Assembly: GCF_009865405.1 (NCBI RefSeq)
Contig: NZ_WWJY01000167.1
Span: 1 to 60,010, forward strand
Reading direction: 5' to 3'
Source: Streptomyces sp. SID3212
GTDB taxonomy: Bacteria > Actinomycetota > Actinomycetes > Streptomycetales > Streptomycetaceae
Length of the DNA stretch: 60,010 nt
Shown: in pieces, positions 23,519 to 32,701 of the stretch
Layout of the letters: every line of letters begins with the position of its first letter
Numbering within the stretch: position 1 is the stretch's first letter
The notes under the pieces: generated by a model
What the model was told of the DNA's origin: nothing
Databases searched by the model: none
What the model saw: only the letters and a program-made list of their open reading frames with translations
Position numbers and translations under genes: made by a program

Positions 23519-25824
23519 GCAACGACGCGGCCACCGGGACCCCGACGCTCGACGGCCCCCGCCAGGAGCCTCCCGCGCACGGCCTCGGCGCCTCCCTCCC
23601 CCCGGCCGACGCCCGCGCGAAGACCGAGGGCACGTTCCCGTACGCGGCCGACCTGTGGGCCGAGGGCCTGCTGTGGGCCGCGATCCTGCGCTCCCCGCAC
23701 CCGAGCGCCAGGATCGTCTCCATCGACACCACCGCCGCCGCCGAGATGCCGGGCGTACGGGCCGTCGTGACCCACGAGGACGTCCCCGGGGACTCGGCGT
23801 ACGGCCGCAGGGTCGCCGACCGCCCCGTCTTCGCCTCGGAGGTCGTACGGCACCACGGCGAGGCGATCGCCGCCGTCGCCGCCGACCACCCCGACACGGC
23901 GCGGATGGCCGCCGCCGCGATCGCCGTCGAGTACGAGGTCCTCGACCCGGTCACGGACCCCGAGAAGGCGTTCGCCGCCGAGCCGCTGCACCCCGACGGC
24001 AACCTGATCCGGCACATCCCGCTGCGGTACGGCGACCCCGGCGTGCAGGGCGAGATCGTCGTGGAGGGCCTGTACCGCATCGGCCGCCAGGACCCCGCCC
24101 CGATCGGCGCCGAGGCCGGCCTCGCGGTCCCCAGACCCGACGGTGGGGTCGAGATCTACACCGCCTCCACCGACCCGCACACCGACCGCGACCTGGCCGC
24201 CGCCTGCTTCGGCCTGGACCCCGAGCGGGTCAAGGTCGTCGTCACGGGCGTCCCCGGCGCCACCGGCGACCGCGAGGACCCCGGCTTCCAGATCCCGCTC
24301 GGCCTGCTCGCCCTGCGCACCGGCTGCCCGGTCAAGCTCGCGGCCACCCGCGAGGAGTCCTTCCTCGGCCACGCCCACCGCCACCCCACCCTGCTGCGCT
24401 ACCGCCACCACGCGGACAGCGAGGGCCGCCTGATCAAGGTCGAGGCCCAGATCCTGCTGGACGCGGGCGCGTACGCCGACGACTCGTCGGAGTCCCTCGC
24501 CGCCGCCGTCGCGTTCGCCTGCGGCCCGTACGTCGTCCCCCACGCCTTCATCGAGGGCTGGGCGGTCCGTACCAACAACCCGCCGTCCGGGCACGTCCGG
24601 GGCGAGGGGGCCATGCAGGTCTGCGCGGCCTACGAGGGCCAGATGGACAAGCTGGCCAACACCCTCGGGCTCGACCCGGCGGAGCTGCGGCTGCGCAACG
24701 TGCTCGCGACCGGCGACATCCTGCCGACCGGCCAGACGGTCACCTGCCCGGCCCCGGTGGCCGAACTGCTGCGTTCCGTACGGGACTTCCCGCTGCCCGC
24801 CCTGCCCAAGGACACCCCGGAGGCGGCCTGGCTGCTGCCCGGCGGACCGGAGGGCGCGGGGGAGCCCGGGGCGGTACGGCGCGGTGTCGGCTACGCGCTC
24901 GGCATGGTCCACATGCTCGGCGCCGAGGGCGCGGACGAGGTCTCCACGGCCACGGTGAAGGTCCACGACGGCGTGGCGACGGTCATCTGCGCCGCCGTCG
25001 AGACCGGCCAGGGCTTCTCGACGCTCGCCCGGCAGATCGTCCAGGAGACGCTGGGCATCGAGGAGGTCCACGTCGCCTCGGTCGACACGGACCAGCCCCC
25101 GGCGGGCCCGGCCGCGCACGGCCGGCACACGTGGGTCTCGGGCGGCGCGGTGGAGCGGGCGGCCAAGATGGTCCGTACGCAGCTGCTCCAGCCGCTGGCC
25201 CACAAGTTCGGGATGTCCACCGAGCTGCTCCAGATCACGGACGGCAAGATCACCTCGTACGACGGTGTGCTGTCCACCACCGTCACGGAGGCGATGGACG
25301 GCAAGGAGCTGTGGGCGACGGCACAGTGCCGCCCCCACCCCACCGAGCCGCTGGACGAGGCGGGCCAGGGCGACGCGTTCGTCGGCCTCGCGTTCTGCGC
25401 GATCCGCGCGGTGGTGGACGTCGACATCGAACTCGGCTCGATCCGCGTGGTCGAGATGGCCGTCGCCCAGGACGTCGGCCGCGTCCTGAACCCGGCGCAG
25501 CTGGCGACCCGCATCGAGGCGGGCGTCACCCAGGGCATCGGTACGGCCCTGACGGAGAACCTCCGCACGACCCGCGGCGTGGTCCGCCGCCCCGACCTCA
25601 CCGGCTACGCCCTGCCGACGTCCCTGGACGCCCCGGACATCCGGATCGTCAAACTGGTCGAGGAACGCGACGTGGTGGCCCCCTTCGGCGCCAAACCGGC
25701 CAGCGCGGCCCCGGTCGTCACGTCCCCGGCGGCAGTCGCCTCAGCGGTCCGCGCGGCCACGGGCCGCCCGATCAGCCGCCTCCCGATCCGCCCCCAGGCG
25801 GCGGTGGCGGTGGCGGGGGCGTAG
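23515..25824 (+). CDS. Molybdenum hydroxylase large (molybdopterin) subunit, catalytic Glu replaced
   Basis: The 769-aa protein follows the XdhA/CoxL layout: an Ald_Xan_dh_C first domain (GTFPYAADLWAEGLLWAAIL), then the cofactor-binding domain with RGEGAMQVCAAYEGQMD and ETGQGFSTLARQIVQETLG. In active family members the C-terminal motif is GxKGxGE, the Glu being the catalytic base. Here the aligned segment reads FGAKPASAAPVVTSPAAVASAV, with Ala at residue 731. The subunit is otherwise complete and in operon with intact FAD and Fe-S subunits, so it may have altered chemistry or a non-catalytic role. Confidence 0.85.
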   Translation: MSNDAATGTPTLDGPRQEPPAHGLGASLPPADARAKTEGTFPYAADLWAEGLLWAAILRSPHPSARIVSIDTTAAAEMPGVRAVVTHEDVPGDSAYGRRVADRPVFASEVVRHHGEAIAAVAADHPDTARMAAAAIAVEYEVLDPVTDPEKAFAAEPLHPDGNLIRHIPLRYGDPGVQGEIVVEGLYRIGRQDPAPIGAEAGLAVPRPDGGVEIYTASTDPHTDRDLAAACFGLDPERVKVVVTGVPGATGDREDPGFQIPLGLLALRTGCPVKLAATREESFLGHAHRHPTLLRYRHHADSEGRLIKVEAQILLDAGAYADDSSESLAAAVAFACGPYVVPHAFIEGWAVRTNNPPSGHVRGEGAMQVCAAYEGQMDKLANTLGLDPAELRLRNVLATGDILPTGQTVTCPAPVAELLRSVRDFPLPALPKDTPEAAWLLPGGPEGAGEPGAVRRGVGYALGMVHMLGAEGADEVSTATVKVHDGVATVICAAVETGQGFSTLARQIVQETLGIEEVHVASVDTDQPPAGPAAHGRHTWVSGGAVERAAKMVRTQLLQPLAHKFGMSTELLQITDGKITSYDGVLSTTVTEAMDGKELWATAQCRPHPTEPLDEAGQGDAFVGLAFCAIRAVVDVDIELGSIRVVEMAVAQDVGRVLNPAQLATRIEAGVTQGIGTALTENLRTTRGVVRRPDLTGYALPTSLDAPDIRIVKLVEERDVVAPFGAKPASAAPVVTSPAAVASAVRAATGRPISRLPIRPQAAVAVAGA

Positions 25825-25913
25825 AGAATGCCCTGGCGTAGGGCGTGACGCCCGCCACTGCTCCTGACGGTCGTCCGGGGACGGTCGTAGGGTGTGGGGA
25901 GAGAGGAACTCCC

Positions 25914-27083
25914 ATGGACGTATCAGACTCGCCGCACATAGGACGCAGGACCGTACTGGCCGGGGCAGGGGCGGCGGTCGCCGCGCTGGCGGTAGGGGGT
26001 AGGGCCCTGGCCTCGTCCTCCCCCACCGCTACCGCCTCCTCCACCTCGGCTTATCCACAGGCGGGGGCGGTGCCGGCCGGCCTGACCGAACGGCAGCTGG
26101 CGGGCCAGCGGGTGATCTACTCCTACCCGGGCCATACCCCGCCGGCGTCCCTGCTCAAGAAGATCGGCGCGGGTGAGGTGGCGGGGGTCATCTTCTTCGC
26201 CGAGAACATCACGAGCGCGAAGCAGCTGGCGACGGTCGTCAAACAACTGGAAAAGGCCAACAGGTCGAGCCCCGTCCGCCTCCCACTCCTGCTCATGACC
26301 GACCAGGAGGGCGGCCAGGTACGGCGCCTGCCGGGTGCTCCCGCGCTGTCGGAGAAGCAGATAGGGCTGGCGTCCGACCCGGTGGCGGCGGCGAAGGCGG
26401 CGGGCACGGGCGCGGGGAAGAACCTCGCCGGGGCCGGCCTGAACCTCAACCTGGCGCCGGTGCTGGACGTCTACCGCAAGACCGGCGACTTCACGGACCA
26501 GGCCCAGCGTTCGTACGGCAAGAACGCGGCGCAGGTCGGCAAGCTCGGCGCGGCGTTCATCACGGCCCAACAGCACACGGTGGTGGCCGCGACGGCGAAG
26601 CACTTCCCGGGCCTGGGCGCGGCGTCGGCCCACCAGAACACGGACCTGGGCCCGGTGACGCTCACCCAGTCCCTGACGACCCTGCGAACCGTCGACGAGG
26701 CCCCGTACAAACAGGCGGTCGCGGCGGGCACGCAACTCGTGATGCTGTCCTGGGCGGTCTACCCGGCCCTGGACGCCCACCACCCGGCGGGCCTGTCGGC
26801 CGCCGTGGTCAAGGAACTCCGCACCCACGTAGGTTTCAAGGGAGTGACGATCACGGACGCCCTGGAGGCCAAGGCCATCAGCCCCACCCTCACCACGGGC
26901 GACCGCGCGGTCCTGGCCGCCGAGGCGGGCATGGACCTCCTGCTCTGCTCATCGCGAGAGGTGTCCCAAGGAGAGTCAGCGGTGACGTCCCTGACAACAG
27001 CCCTCCACAACAAGACCCTCCCGGCCACCCCCTTCCACGACGCGGCAGCGCGCGTGACAGCCCTCCGCGCGGCCCTGCGCTGA
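25914..27083 (+). CDS. Tat-exported glycoside hydrolase family 3 protein (NagZ-like)
   Basis: The N-terminus has a twin-arginine signal (RRTVLAGAGAAVAALAVGG). The catalytic domain shows GVIFFAENITS, LLMTDQEGGQVRRLPGAP, LNLAPVLDV, the catalytic-dyad region KHFPGLGAASAHQNTD and GFKGVTITDALEAKAI. KHFPG with TD and ITDALE is typical of GH3 beta-N-acetylglucosaminidases such as NagZ, which in Gram-positives can act outside on peptidoglycan fragments. The start ATG follows GAGAGGA. It does not overlap the hydroxylase operon. Confidence 0.85.
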   Translation: MDVSDSPHIGRRTVLAGAGAAVAALAVGGRALASSSPTATASSTSAYPQAGAVPAGLTERQLAGQRVIYSYPGHTPPASLLKKIGAGEVAGVIFFAENITSAKQLATVVKQLEKANRSSPVRLPLLLMTDQEGGQVRRLPGAPALSEKQIGLASDPVAAAKAAGTGAGKNLAGAGLNLNLAPVLDVYRKTGDFTDQAQRSYGKNAAQVGKLGAAFITAQQHTVVAATAKHFPGLGAASAHQNTDLGPVTLTQSLTTLRTVDEAPYKQAVAAGTQLVMLSWAVYPALDAHHPAGLSAAVVKELRTHVGFKGVTITDALEAKAISPTLTTGDRAVLAAEAGMDLLLCSSREVSQGESAVTSLTTALHNKTLPATPFHDAAARVTALRAALR

Positions 27084-27128
27084 CCTAAGCTTGCTCATTC
27101 GATGGGTGCGTACGGGGGAGAAGCCTTG

Positions 27129-27608
27129 ATGGCGTGGGACGAGTGGGAGCAGCTCAAGAGTGCGGCGGAGGAACGGCCTTCGGTCGGGACGCAGCTGAAC
27201 CAGGCGCCGGCGGGGCCGGGCGGCACAGGCCCCGGCTCGGGCGATCTGATCGTGAACCAGGACGACCTGGGTGCCGTAGGGCATGAGGCCTTCATTCTGC
27301 ACAGCGGCCTGAGCAAGGGCGCGGACCTCGCCGGCGCGGGTATGGACCAACATGGCGCGGGCTCCACGCTCCGGGCGTCCAGCGAGCTCTCGGCCCACAA
27401 TTTCGCGCTCGGCTCGGCCCTGTCGACGGCACTGACCATGTGGGACAGCTCCTTGAAGACCCTGCTCCAGGCCTGTGCGCACATCTCGAACCAACTCGAC
27501 TACACCAAGGCGTTGCACGCCGGCGACGACGCCAAGGTCGCGGCCTCGCTGACGGGTGGCGACGGCGGCGCGGAATCCTCGTCCAAGATCAACGATTACT
27601 TCAAGTGA
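27129..27608 (+). CDS. Small helical protein of a type-VII-secretion-like cassette
   Basis: The roughly 159-aa product starts MAWDEWEQLKSAAEE and contains a helix-rich region (FALGSALSTALTMWDSSLKTLLQACAHISNQLDYTKALH). In my recollection, such proteins recur in Streptomyces next to large ORFs like the following one and resemble WXG100/ESX helical hairpins in size and helical content, although the strict W-x-G turn is not evident. An ATG at 27102 is an alternative start. The next gene starts 12 bases after the stop. Confidence 0.6.
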   Translation: MAWDEWEQLKSAAEERPSVGTQLNQAPAGPGGTGPGSGDLIVNQDDLGAVGHEAFILHSGLSKGADLAGAGMDQHGAGSTLRASSELSAHNFALGSALSTALTMWDSSLKTLLQACAHISNQLDYTKALHAGDDAKVAASLTGGDGGAESSSKINDYFK

Positions 27609-27620
27609 GCGGGCTCAGCG

Positions 27621-29939
27621 GTGGGTGACCTTTCGTTCAAGGATGTCCAGGAACTGGATCTCGGCAAGCTCGGTTCGGCAGTCGAGGACTGGAAGCAGGC
27701 GGCCGCCAGTCTCAAGAAGCTGGCTCAGAGCGCCGCGGACGGGATGTACGCCAAGTCGGAAAGTGCCCGCTGGGCCGGTGCGAACGCGACCGTGACGCGT
27801 GAATTCGTCCGCAAGACGAAGAAGGAGTTCGCTGACGCGCACCAGCAGGCCGACAGCACGTACAGACTCCTCGATGACGCACACGTCGAACTCCTAGGCA
27901 TTCAGAAGCAGATGAAGACGGCGATCGAGGTCGACGCGGTCAACCTCGGCGTCAGGATCGAGGACATCGGCGGAGGTTCGGTCCGCTGGTTCTTCCCGCA
28001 CATCCGTGGTGACAGCGACGAGCGCACGCAGGAGCAACGCGACCAGGCGCAGGCCCTCGCCGATCGTGTTGCCGGGCTCACAGCTCATGCGAGCGAGATC
28101 GACGCGTCGGTGACACGGGCGCTGGGGAAGACGCACGGGAACGATCGGCACAACTTCGGGCACACGAACTACGAGTCGCTCGACGATGCCCAGGCCGAGC
28201 GGGCCGTCGAAATCGCCAAGCAGGGGAAGGCGATGAGCGACAAGGACTTCGCCGAGTTCAACCGCATCATGAAGTACAACCGTAGTGACGCGGATTTCTC
28301 CACGGACTTCTACACAGGGCTCGGTGGCCCGAAAAAGGCGCTGGAGTTCTTCGGCCAGATGTCTCTCGACAGCGTGATGGTAGACAACAACGTCCGCACA
28401 GATCTGACCAAAGAGCTGCAACGAAATCTGGGCGTGGCTCTCGCGTCGGCGACCGATCCGGACAACAAGTCGCATCTGCCGGCGAGTTGGGCGACGGAAT
28501 TTCGTAAACTCGGCACGCAGCGGATTTCCCTCTACAAGTACGACAACAACCCGCCGTACGGCTATCAGCTGCTCGGCGGCATCATGCGGTACGGCGAGTA
28601 CGATCCTCGGTTTCTGAACCCGATCGCGGAGCACGTGATCCAGCTTCACCAGAAGGATCCGATGATGTTCGCCGGCTCCAAGATGATGATGGGCGCACCG
28701 GACGACCACCCGTTCAATCCCTCGGGGAAGAACGGTGCGGGTTATGACCCGGTGACGAGCATGCTGGAGGCGCTCGGTCACAGCCCTGAGGCGTCCAAGC
28801 TGTTCTTCACGGACCAGCCGAGCACGTACAACGAGGACGGGACGCCGAAGGGCGGGATACCGGACCTGGGGAAGGACAAGGACGGCAACCCCATCACAAA
28901 TTACCTCGACTACTTCGCCAAGGGCGATTACGAGAGATTCCCCGACATCGTCGGCCATGCTCCGGACGCGACGGAGAAGTCGGCCGACTACCTGCCCGAT
29001 TCCTTCGGGCACGCCCTGGAGTCGGCGACTCTCGGGCACGCGTACGACGATTCGACGCCTGAACTCGTCAAGGACGAGAAGTCGGCCCGAATCATGGAAC
29101 AGGTTGTCGAGACGTACGGCGGTGATGCCGGACTGGTCAAGAGTCAAGAGGCGCTCTCCGACAGCCTCGGTCGTATGGGAGCCGGCTATGTCGACGACAT
29201 CAACTGGGCCCTGAACGAAAATGCTCCGGGCAGCATGTTCGCCCCGGACGGCAACCCTGACGGACATGCCGAGTTCGGACGGGACGGCGCGCGCCAGTTC
29301 CTCACCACCCTGGGCCAGCATCCGGACGCGTACGCCGAAGTGAGTGCCGCCGAGAAGATCCACACCACGAGTGTGCTCGGCGCGACGGTCGACGCGAACG
29401 GAAACATCAACGAGGCGCACGCCCGGGAGGCGGTGCGCACCGGGTCCGAGGTGCAGGGCATGCTGGACCAGTCGCGCGCCGATCAGGTCACGGCGGAGAA
29501 CGTCAAGAAGGACGAGGAATACAACAAGGCCCTTGAGGAACGGGCCGGTTGGATGGAGTTCGGTGCAGGCGTCGGGGTGGCGGCCGGAGCCGCGTTCCTG
29601 CCGCCGGTCGCCGCGGTCGGTGTCGCGGCGACGCTGATCCCCGTGGCCATGGACGCCGGCCCGGCCCTCGTGGAGCACATGATCGGTAACGCGATGGGCG
29701 ACTACACCGAGTCGAACCAACGGGACAGCGGTGACGACACCCAGAAGCAGCGAGCCGCCATCTACTCGGCCGGTGAGCTCAATGCGGAAGTGCCGATGAA
29801 GGAGTTCATCGCGCAGTACCAGATCGACCGCGACGATTCGGACTTTGGGCAGGACCTGGAAGAGGCCTGGAACAGCGGTTACGAAAAGGGAACGTCCCGC
29901 GCTTCCCAGCAGGGTCAGTCATCTCAGACAGGCGGATAA
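27621..29939 (+). CDS. Large actinobacterial helical protein with WXG100-like N-terminus
   Basis: The 772-aa product starts (GTG) with a WXG-type helical pair (LGKLGSAVEDWKQAAASLKKL, SARWAGANATVTREFVRK, coiled coil to about 110). It continues with a long globular helical region (ALEFFGQMSLDS, SMLEALGHSPEASKLFF) and near residue 650 a hydrophobic segment (GAGVGVAAGAAFLPPVAAVG). The arrangement is like actinobacterial ESX-associated or DUF6571-type proteins of unknown function. GC is slightly lower than that of flanking chromosome genes. It is flanked by the small helical protein and a lipoprotein, suggesting one transcript. Confidence 0.6.
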   Translation: MGDLSFKDVQELDLGKLGSAVEDWKQAAASLKKLAQSAADGMYAKSESARWAGANATVTREFVRKTKKEFADAHQQADSTYRLLDDAHVELLGIQKQMKTAIEVDAVNLGVRIEDIGGGSVRWFFPHIRGDSDERTQEQRDQAQALADRVAGLTAHASEIDASVTRALGKTHGNDRHNFGHTNYESLDDAQAERAVEIAKQGKAMSDKDFAEFNRIMKYNRSDADFSTDFYTGLGGPKKALEFFGQMSLDSVMVDNNVRTDLTKELQRNLGVALASATDPDNKSHLPASWATEFRKLGTQRISLYKYDNNPPYGYQLLGGIMRYGEYDPRFLNPIAEHVIQLHQKDPMMFAGSKMMMGAPDDHPFNPSGKNGAGYDPVTSMLEALGHSPEASKLFFTDQPSTYNEDGTPKGGIPDLGKDKDGNPITNYLDYFAKGDYERFPDIVGHAPDATEKSADYLPDSFGHALESATLGHAYDDSTPELVKDEKSARIMEQVVETYGGDAGLVKSQEALSDSLGRMGAGYVDDINWALNENAPGSMFAPDGNPDGHAEFGRDGARQFLTTLGQHPDAYAEVSAAEKIHTTSVLGATVDANGNINEAHAREAVRTGSEVQGMLDQSRADQVTAENVKKDEEYNKALEERAGWMEFGAGVGVAAGAAFLPPVAAVGVAATLIPVAMDAGPALVEHMIGNAMGDYTESNQRDSGDDTQKQRAAIYSAGELNAEVPMKEFIAQYQIDRDDSDFGQDLEEAWNSGYEKGTSRASQQGQSSQTGG

Positions 29940-29944
29940 GGAGT

Positions 29945-30613
29945 ATGGCGGTTGTGATGGTCAGCCGGGCGCGTGGCGCGTTCACTTCTGTGGTGGCGGT
30001 AGTGGCGCTGGTGGGTTTGGTGGGATGCGGCGACGACGGCGGGAAGGAGCAGGGGAAGTCCGCGCAGGGCCGGATCGAGGCGAGGGAGCTGTGCCGGGGG
30101 AACCTGTCGGGCGACGCCGTGGATGCCGTACAACTCATCACCGGGGCCGAGGAGTTCTCCTCGCTCGACAGTGGTGACAAGCTGGAGTCCCTTGCCCAGG
30201 CCGTTGTTGACGACTACCTGGCGGACGGGGTGGGTGGGGAAACCCATCGGGTGTGTGGGATCTACCTGCCGGGGTCCACGCTCGCCGATGTCGGTATCGA
30301 CGTGTCGCTGGAGGACGGCGACGGGGTCGGCGACGGGAAGTTCGCCGGCAGCTTCAAGCAGTACGACCTCGGGCGTGAAGGGCTGGCCTCGCCGCGGAAG
30401 GCGGTCCTCTACGCGGAGTGCGTCAGCGAGAAGTTCGAGGGCGGTCCCGTCATGCTTCGCGCGGCGCTGAACAACCGCGACGAACCCGACGGCGACGCCG
30501 AGCGACTGCGCAAGGCCAACCTGACCCTCCTCCACTCGGTCACGCTCGCGCTCGTCGAGCAACTCGGCTGCGAGGACCGGGCCGGGCTGCCGGAGACGGC
30601 GGGGTTGGCGTAG
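29945..30613 (+). CDS. Lipoprotein of unknown function
   Basis: The N-terminus has a basic region, the helix GAFTSVVAVVALVGLVG and a lipobox LVGC, so the mature protein is a membrane-attached lipoprotein of about 190 residues. There are cysteine pairs at LCRGN, RVCGIY, AECVSE and LGCED. AAGGAG at 29938-29943 is too close to the first ATG; GTG 29954 or ATG 29957 are better spaced and would leave the signal intact. It is the last gene before the att site, and ends in a terminator. Confidence 0.65.
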   Translation: MAVVMVSRARGAFTSVVAVVALVGLVGCGDDGGKEQGKSAQGRIEARELCRGNLSGDAVDAVQLITGAEEFSSLDSGDKLESLAQAVVDDYLADGVGGETHRVCGIYLPGSTLADVGIDVSLEDGDGVGDGKFAGSFKQYDLGREGLASPRKAVLYAECVSEKFEGGPVMLRAALNNRDEPDGDAERLRKANLTLLHSVTLALVEQLGCEDRAGLPETAGLA

Positions 30614-30627
30614 GCCGTGACGCCGGT

Positions 30628-30655
30628 CGGCCGCCCCCGTATATGGGGGCGGCCG
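30628..30655 (+). terminator. Intrinsic terminator between the lipoprotein gene and att
   Basis: CGGCCGCCCCC and GGGGGCGGCCG form a perfect 11-bp stem around GTATAT. Confidence 0.85.
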
Positions 30656-30666
30656 GTCGTGTCGTG

Positions 30667-30709
30667 GAGGCCGTGGCGGGAATCGAACCCACGTAACTCG
30701 CTTTGCAGG
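30667..30709. other. attL core: 43-bp copy of the 3' part of tRNA-Cys
   Basis: These 43 bases are identical to 48918-48960. They cover the tRNA-Cys 3' end through the T-arm, the 3' side of the anticodon stem and the anticodon loop, but the rest of the tRNA is absent. This is the displaced original 3' end left by integration. Confidence 0.95.
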
Positions 30710-31377
30710 TTTGTCCTCCCAGGTCAGCGCCGTGTACGTGGTTATTCATAGCCGTTCATGGTGGCACCTGAGCGCCATCCCGAGTCAGGCCATGCACCCG
30801 CGCGAACGCCGCCGGACGTAGGTGAACGAGACGGAAACTGAGACGGCCCGCGGGCAGATGAGAAGTGGTGAACTTCCCCTACCCCCTCACGCTACGGCTG
30901 TTTCAGGTGGCAGCGACCTCTTCTCCCCCAAGCAACTTGGGTAGCGTTGTTGCCTCGGGTTTGTACGCTCCTCACCTGGGTTGATGGACTGTGGACGTCC
31001 GTGCTCGTCCACGGCTGCTCGTGGGGCGTTGTCACGCAGTTAGACACTCACCGCTGTTGTTTTTGGGCCGACGCCTAGGACGAGAAGCATCTGACTCGTA
31101 GCGCTGCACACAGGCCGCCCTGAGAGCCAGGCGGCGTCCCTCGTCCGTAAATCATCGTCAGCAGCTCCGCCATCACCCCGCAGTCAGCAGGGTTTTGGGG
31201 TCACCTGTCGAACCGACAGTCCCTGAGCGGGCTGGCGTTGGCCGGCCGCGATCAGCCGACGGACACCAACTTGCCTGGAAAGATAAGAACTTATTCGTGC
31301 ACGTTGCTAACTGAGTGCTAGCCTAGGGCTCTTGTTGCGCCCACCAAGGGCGTAACTGACCTAGGTGGGGGCTTATC
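30710..31377. other. Left end of the element, non-coding, with integrase arm-like repeats
   Basis: No gene is supported in these 668 bases. Near the end, ACGAGACGG (30826) and ACTGAGACGG (30837) form a pair spaced 12 bp that mirrors the right end (48832 and 48844). A palindrome ATAAG-AA-CTTAT lies at 31283-31294, followed by AT-richer sequence that probably holds the promoter of the DGQHR gene. Confidence 0.5.
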
Positions 31378-32643
31378 GTGAGCATCAACGTCGATCCTCT
31401 GCGGCTGTCCAAGCCGCAGGACTCCAGCACGTACCTGGCCATCAAGACGATGCAGGGGGGGCGCCCGGTCTACACCACGCGCGTTCCCCTCCTCGACCTC
31501 CCGACCATCCTTCCCGTCCCTGACCCGAACAACGTCGACAAGGACAACCGCAAGGTCGATCGTCTGCACGCCAAGCAGTTTGGCGAGTACCTCGACACCA
31601 AGCAGGACTGGGTCGCCCCTGCTCTTCTGGCCCGGGACGGTGGCGGCTGCACCTTCGAGAAGCTGGACGAGCTCGGCGCCGTCGGCTACCTCACCGTCCC
31701 GTGGGCTATCGGCGGCATCTCCTCGCTGCGGACCATCGACGGTCAGCACCGCGTGCTCGGCGTCTCCATCGAGAAGCAGCGCATCACCGACGCCATCAAT
31801 GGCATCGACCGTGAGGTGTCCCGCAAGGTCAGCACGGACAAGGCCGCCAAGCTTGAGGCCGAGCGCGAGAAGCTCGTTAGCCAGATGAACCGGCTGAAGT
31901 CCGAGTTCGTCGGACTGGACATCTACGTCGAGCCGGACCCGATCAAGTCGCAGCAGATGTTTGTTGATGTCGCCGACAACGCCAAGGGCATCAGCAGCGC
32001 CGTCCGGGCCCGCTTCGACAGTTACAAGGTGGCCAACCGCACCCTGTCCGACGTCATCGACCACCCGCTACTCAAGGGCCGGGTCGACGCCGAGCAGGAC
32101 CGCATGACCCTGAAGAACCCGAACCTTCTGGGCGCCAAGCACGTCGCTGACATCACCCGCGCCGTCATCGCCGGGGCCGGCGGCCGGATCAGCAAGAAGG
32201 CCGAACAGACCCTGACCGACGGCGAGGTCATCGAGCAGGTCAAGGACTTCCTCGACGTCATCTCGAATGCCTTCTCTGACCTCGCCGCTATCACCGAGGA
32301 CGACCCCAACGCGGAGCGCAAGCTCGGGGAACTGACCATGTCCCAGGAACTGCGCCGCACCTCGCTCCTCGGCTCGGTGGGCATGCTGCGCGTTCTTGCT
32401 GGCGTGTTCCGCGAGCTGCGGGCAGGCGATAACCCTGTCGAGCTCGACGACATCACCGAGTTCTTCAAGCGCCTCGACCCGCACATGGCCTCGCCCATCG
32501 CCGAGACCAGCATCTGGCGCATCACCGCGGCGAACGACGACTTCGAGCCGAACGCCGCTGCACCGATCATGCGCACCCAGAACATCGTCCACCTGGTAGG
32601 GGTCATCGCCAGCTGGTACAAGAAGGCCCCCGCGGCCCTCTAG
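31378..32643 (+). CDS. DGQHR-domain (DndB-like) protein
   Basis: The 421-aa protein has the diagnostic motif SLRTIDGQHRVLGV at residues 121-125 (DGQHR), a coiled coil at about 150-185 (KAAKLEAEREKLVSQMNRLK), and a helical C-terminus. The DGQHR fold is shared by DndB, the regulator of phosphorothioate DNA modification, and by stand-alone proteins in mobile elements and defence loci. No dndA/C/D/E genes are here, so it is not a full Dnd system. The GTG start follows GGTGGGGG. It is the outermost gene of the element and ends in a strong terminator. Confidence 0.75.
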   Translation: MSINVDPLRLSKPQDSSTYLAIKTMQGGRPVYTTRVPLLDLPTILPVPDPNNVDKDNRKVDRLHAKQFGEYLDTKQDWVAPALLARDGGGCTFEKLDELGAVGYLTVPWAIGGISSLRTIDGQHRVLGVSIEKQRITDAINGIDREVSRKVSTDKAAKLEAEREKLVSQMNRLKSEFVGLDIYVEPDPIKSQQMFVDVADNAKGISSAVRARFDSYKVANRTLSDVIDHPLLKGRVDAEQDRMTLKNPNLLGAKHVADITRAVIAGAGGRISKKAEQTLTDGEVIEQVKDFLDVISNAFSDLAAITEDDPNAERKLGELTMSQELRRTSLLGSVGMLRVLAGVFRELRAGDNPVELDDITEFFKRLDPHMASPIAETSIWRITAANDDFEPNAAAPIMRTQNIVHLVGVIASWYKKAPAAL

Positions 32644-32653
32644 CTGAGGGGTG

Positions 32654-32701
32654 CATGACGAAGGGCGTCCTCCGACTTCAGGAGCGACGCCCTTCGTCAT
32701 G
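32654..32701 (+). terminator. Strong intrinsic terminator after the DGQHR gene
   Basis: CATGACGAAGGGCGTC (32654-32669) pairs perfectly with 32686-32701; an inner CTCC/GGAG pair extends the hairpin. Confidence 0.9.

Noticed and set aside
30667-30709. A second tRNA-Cys gene
   Set aside because: Only the 3' 43 bases are present; the 5' acceptor strand and D-arm are missing, so it is an att remnant.
31378-32643. A complete Dnd phosphorothioation or restriction system
   Set aside because: Only the DGQHR protein is present; no cysteine desulfurase, DndC, DndD, DndE or restriction genes are nearby.
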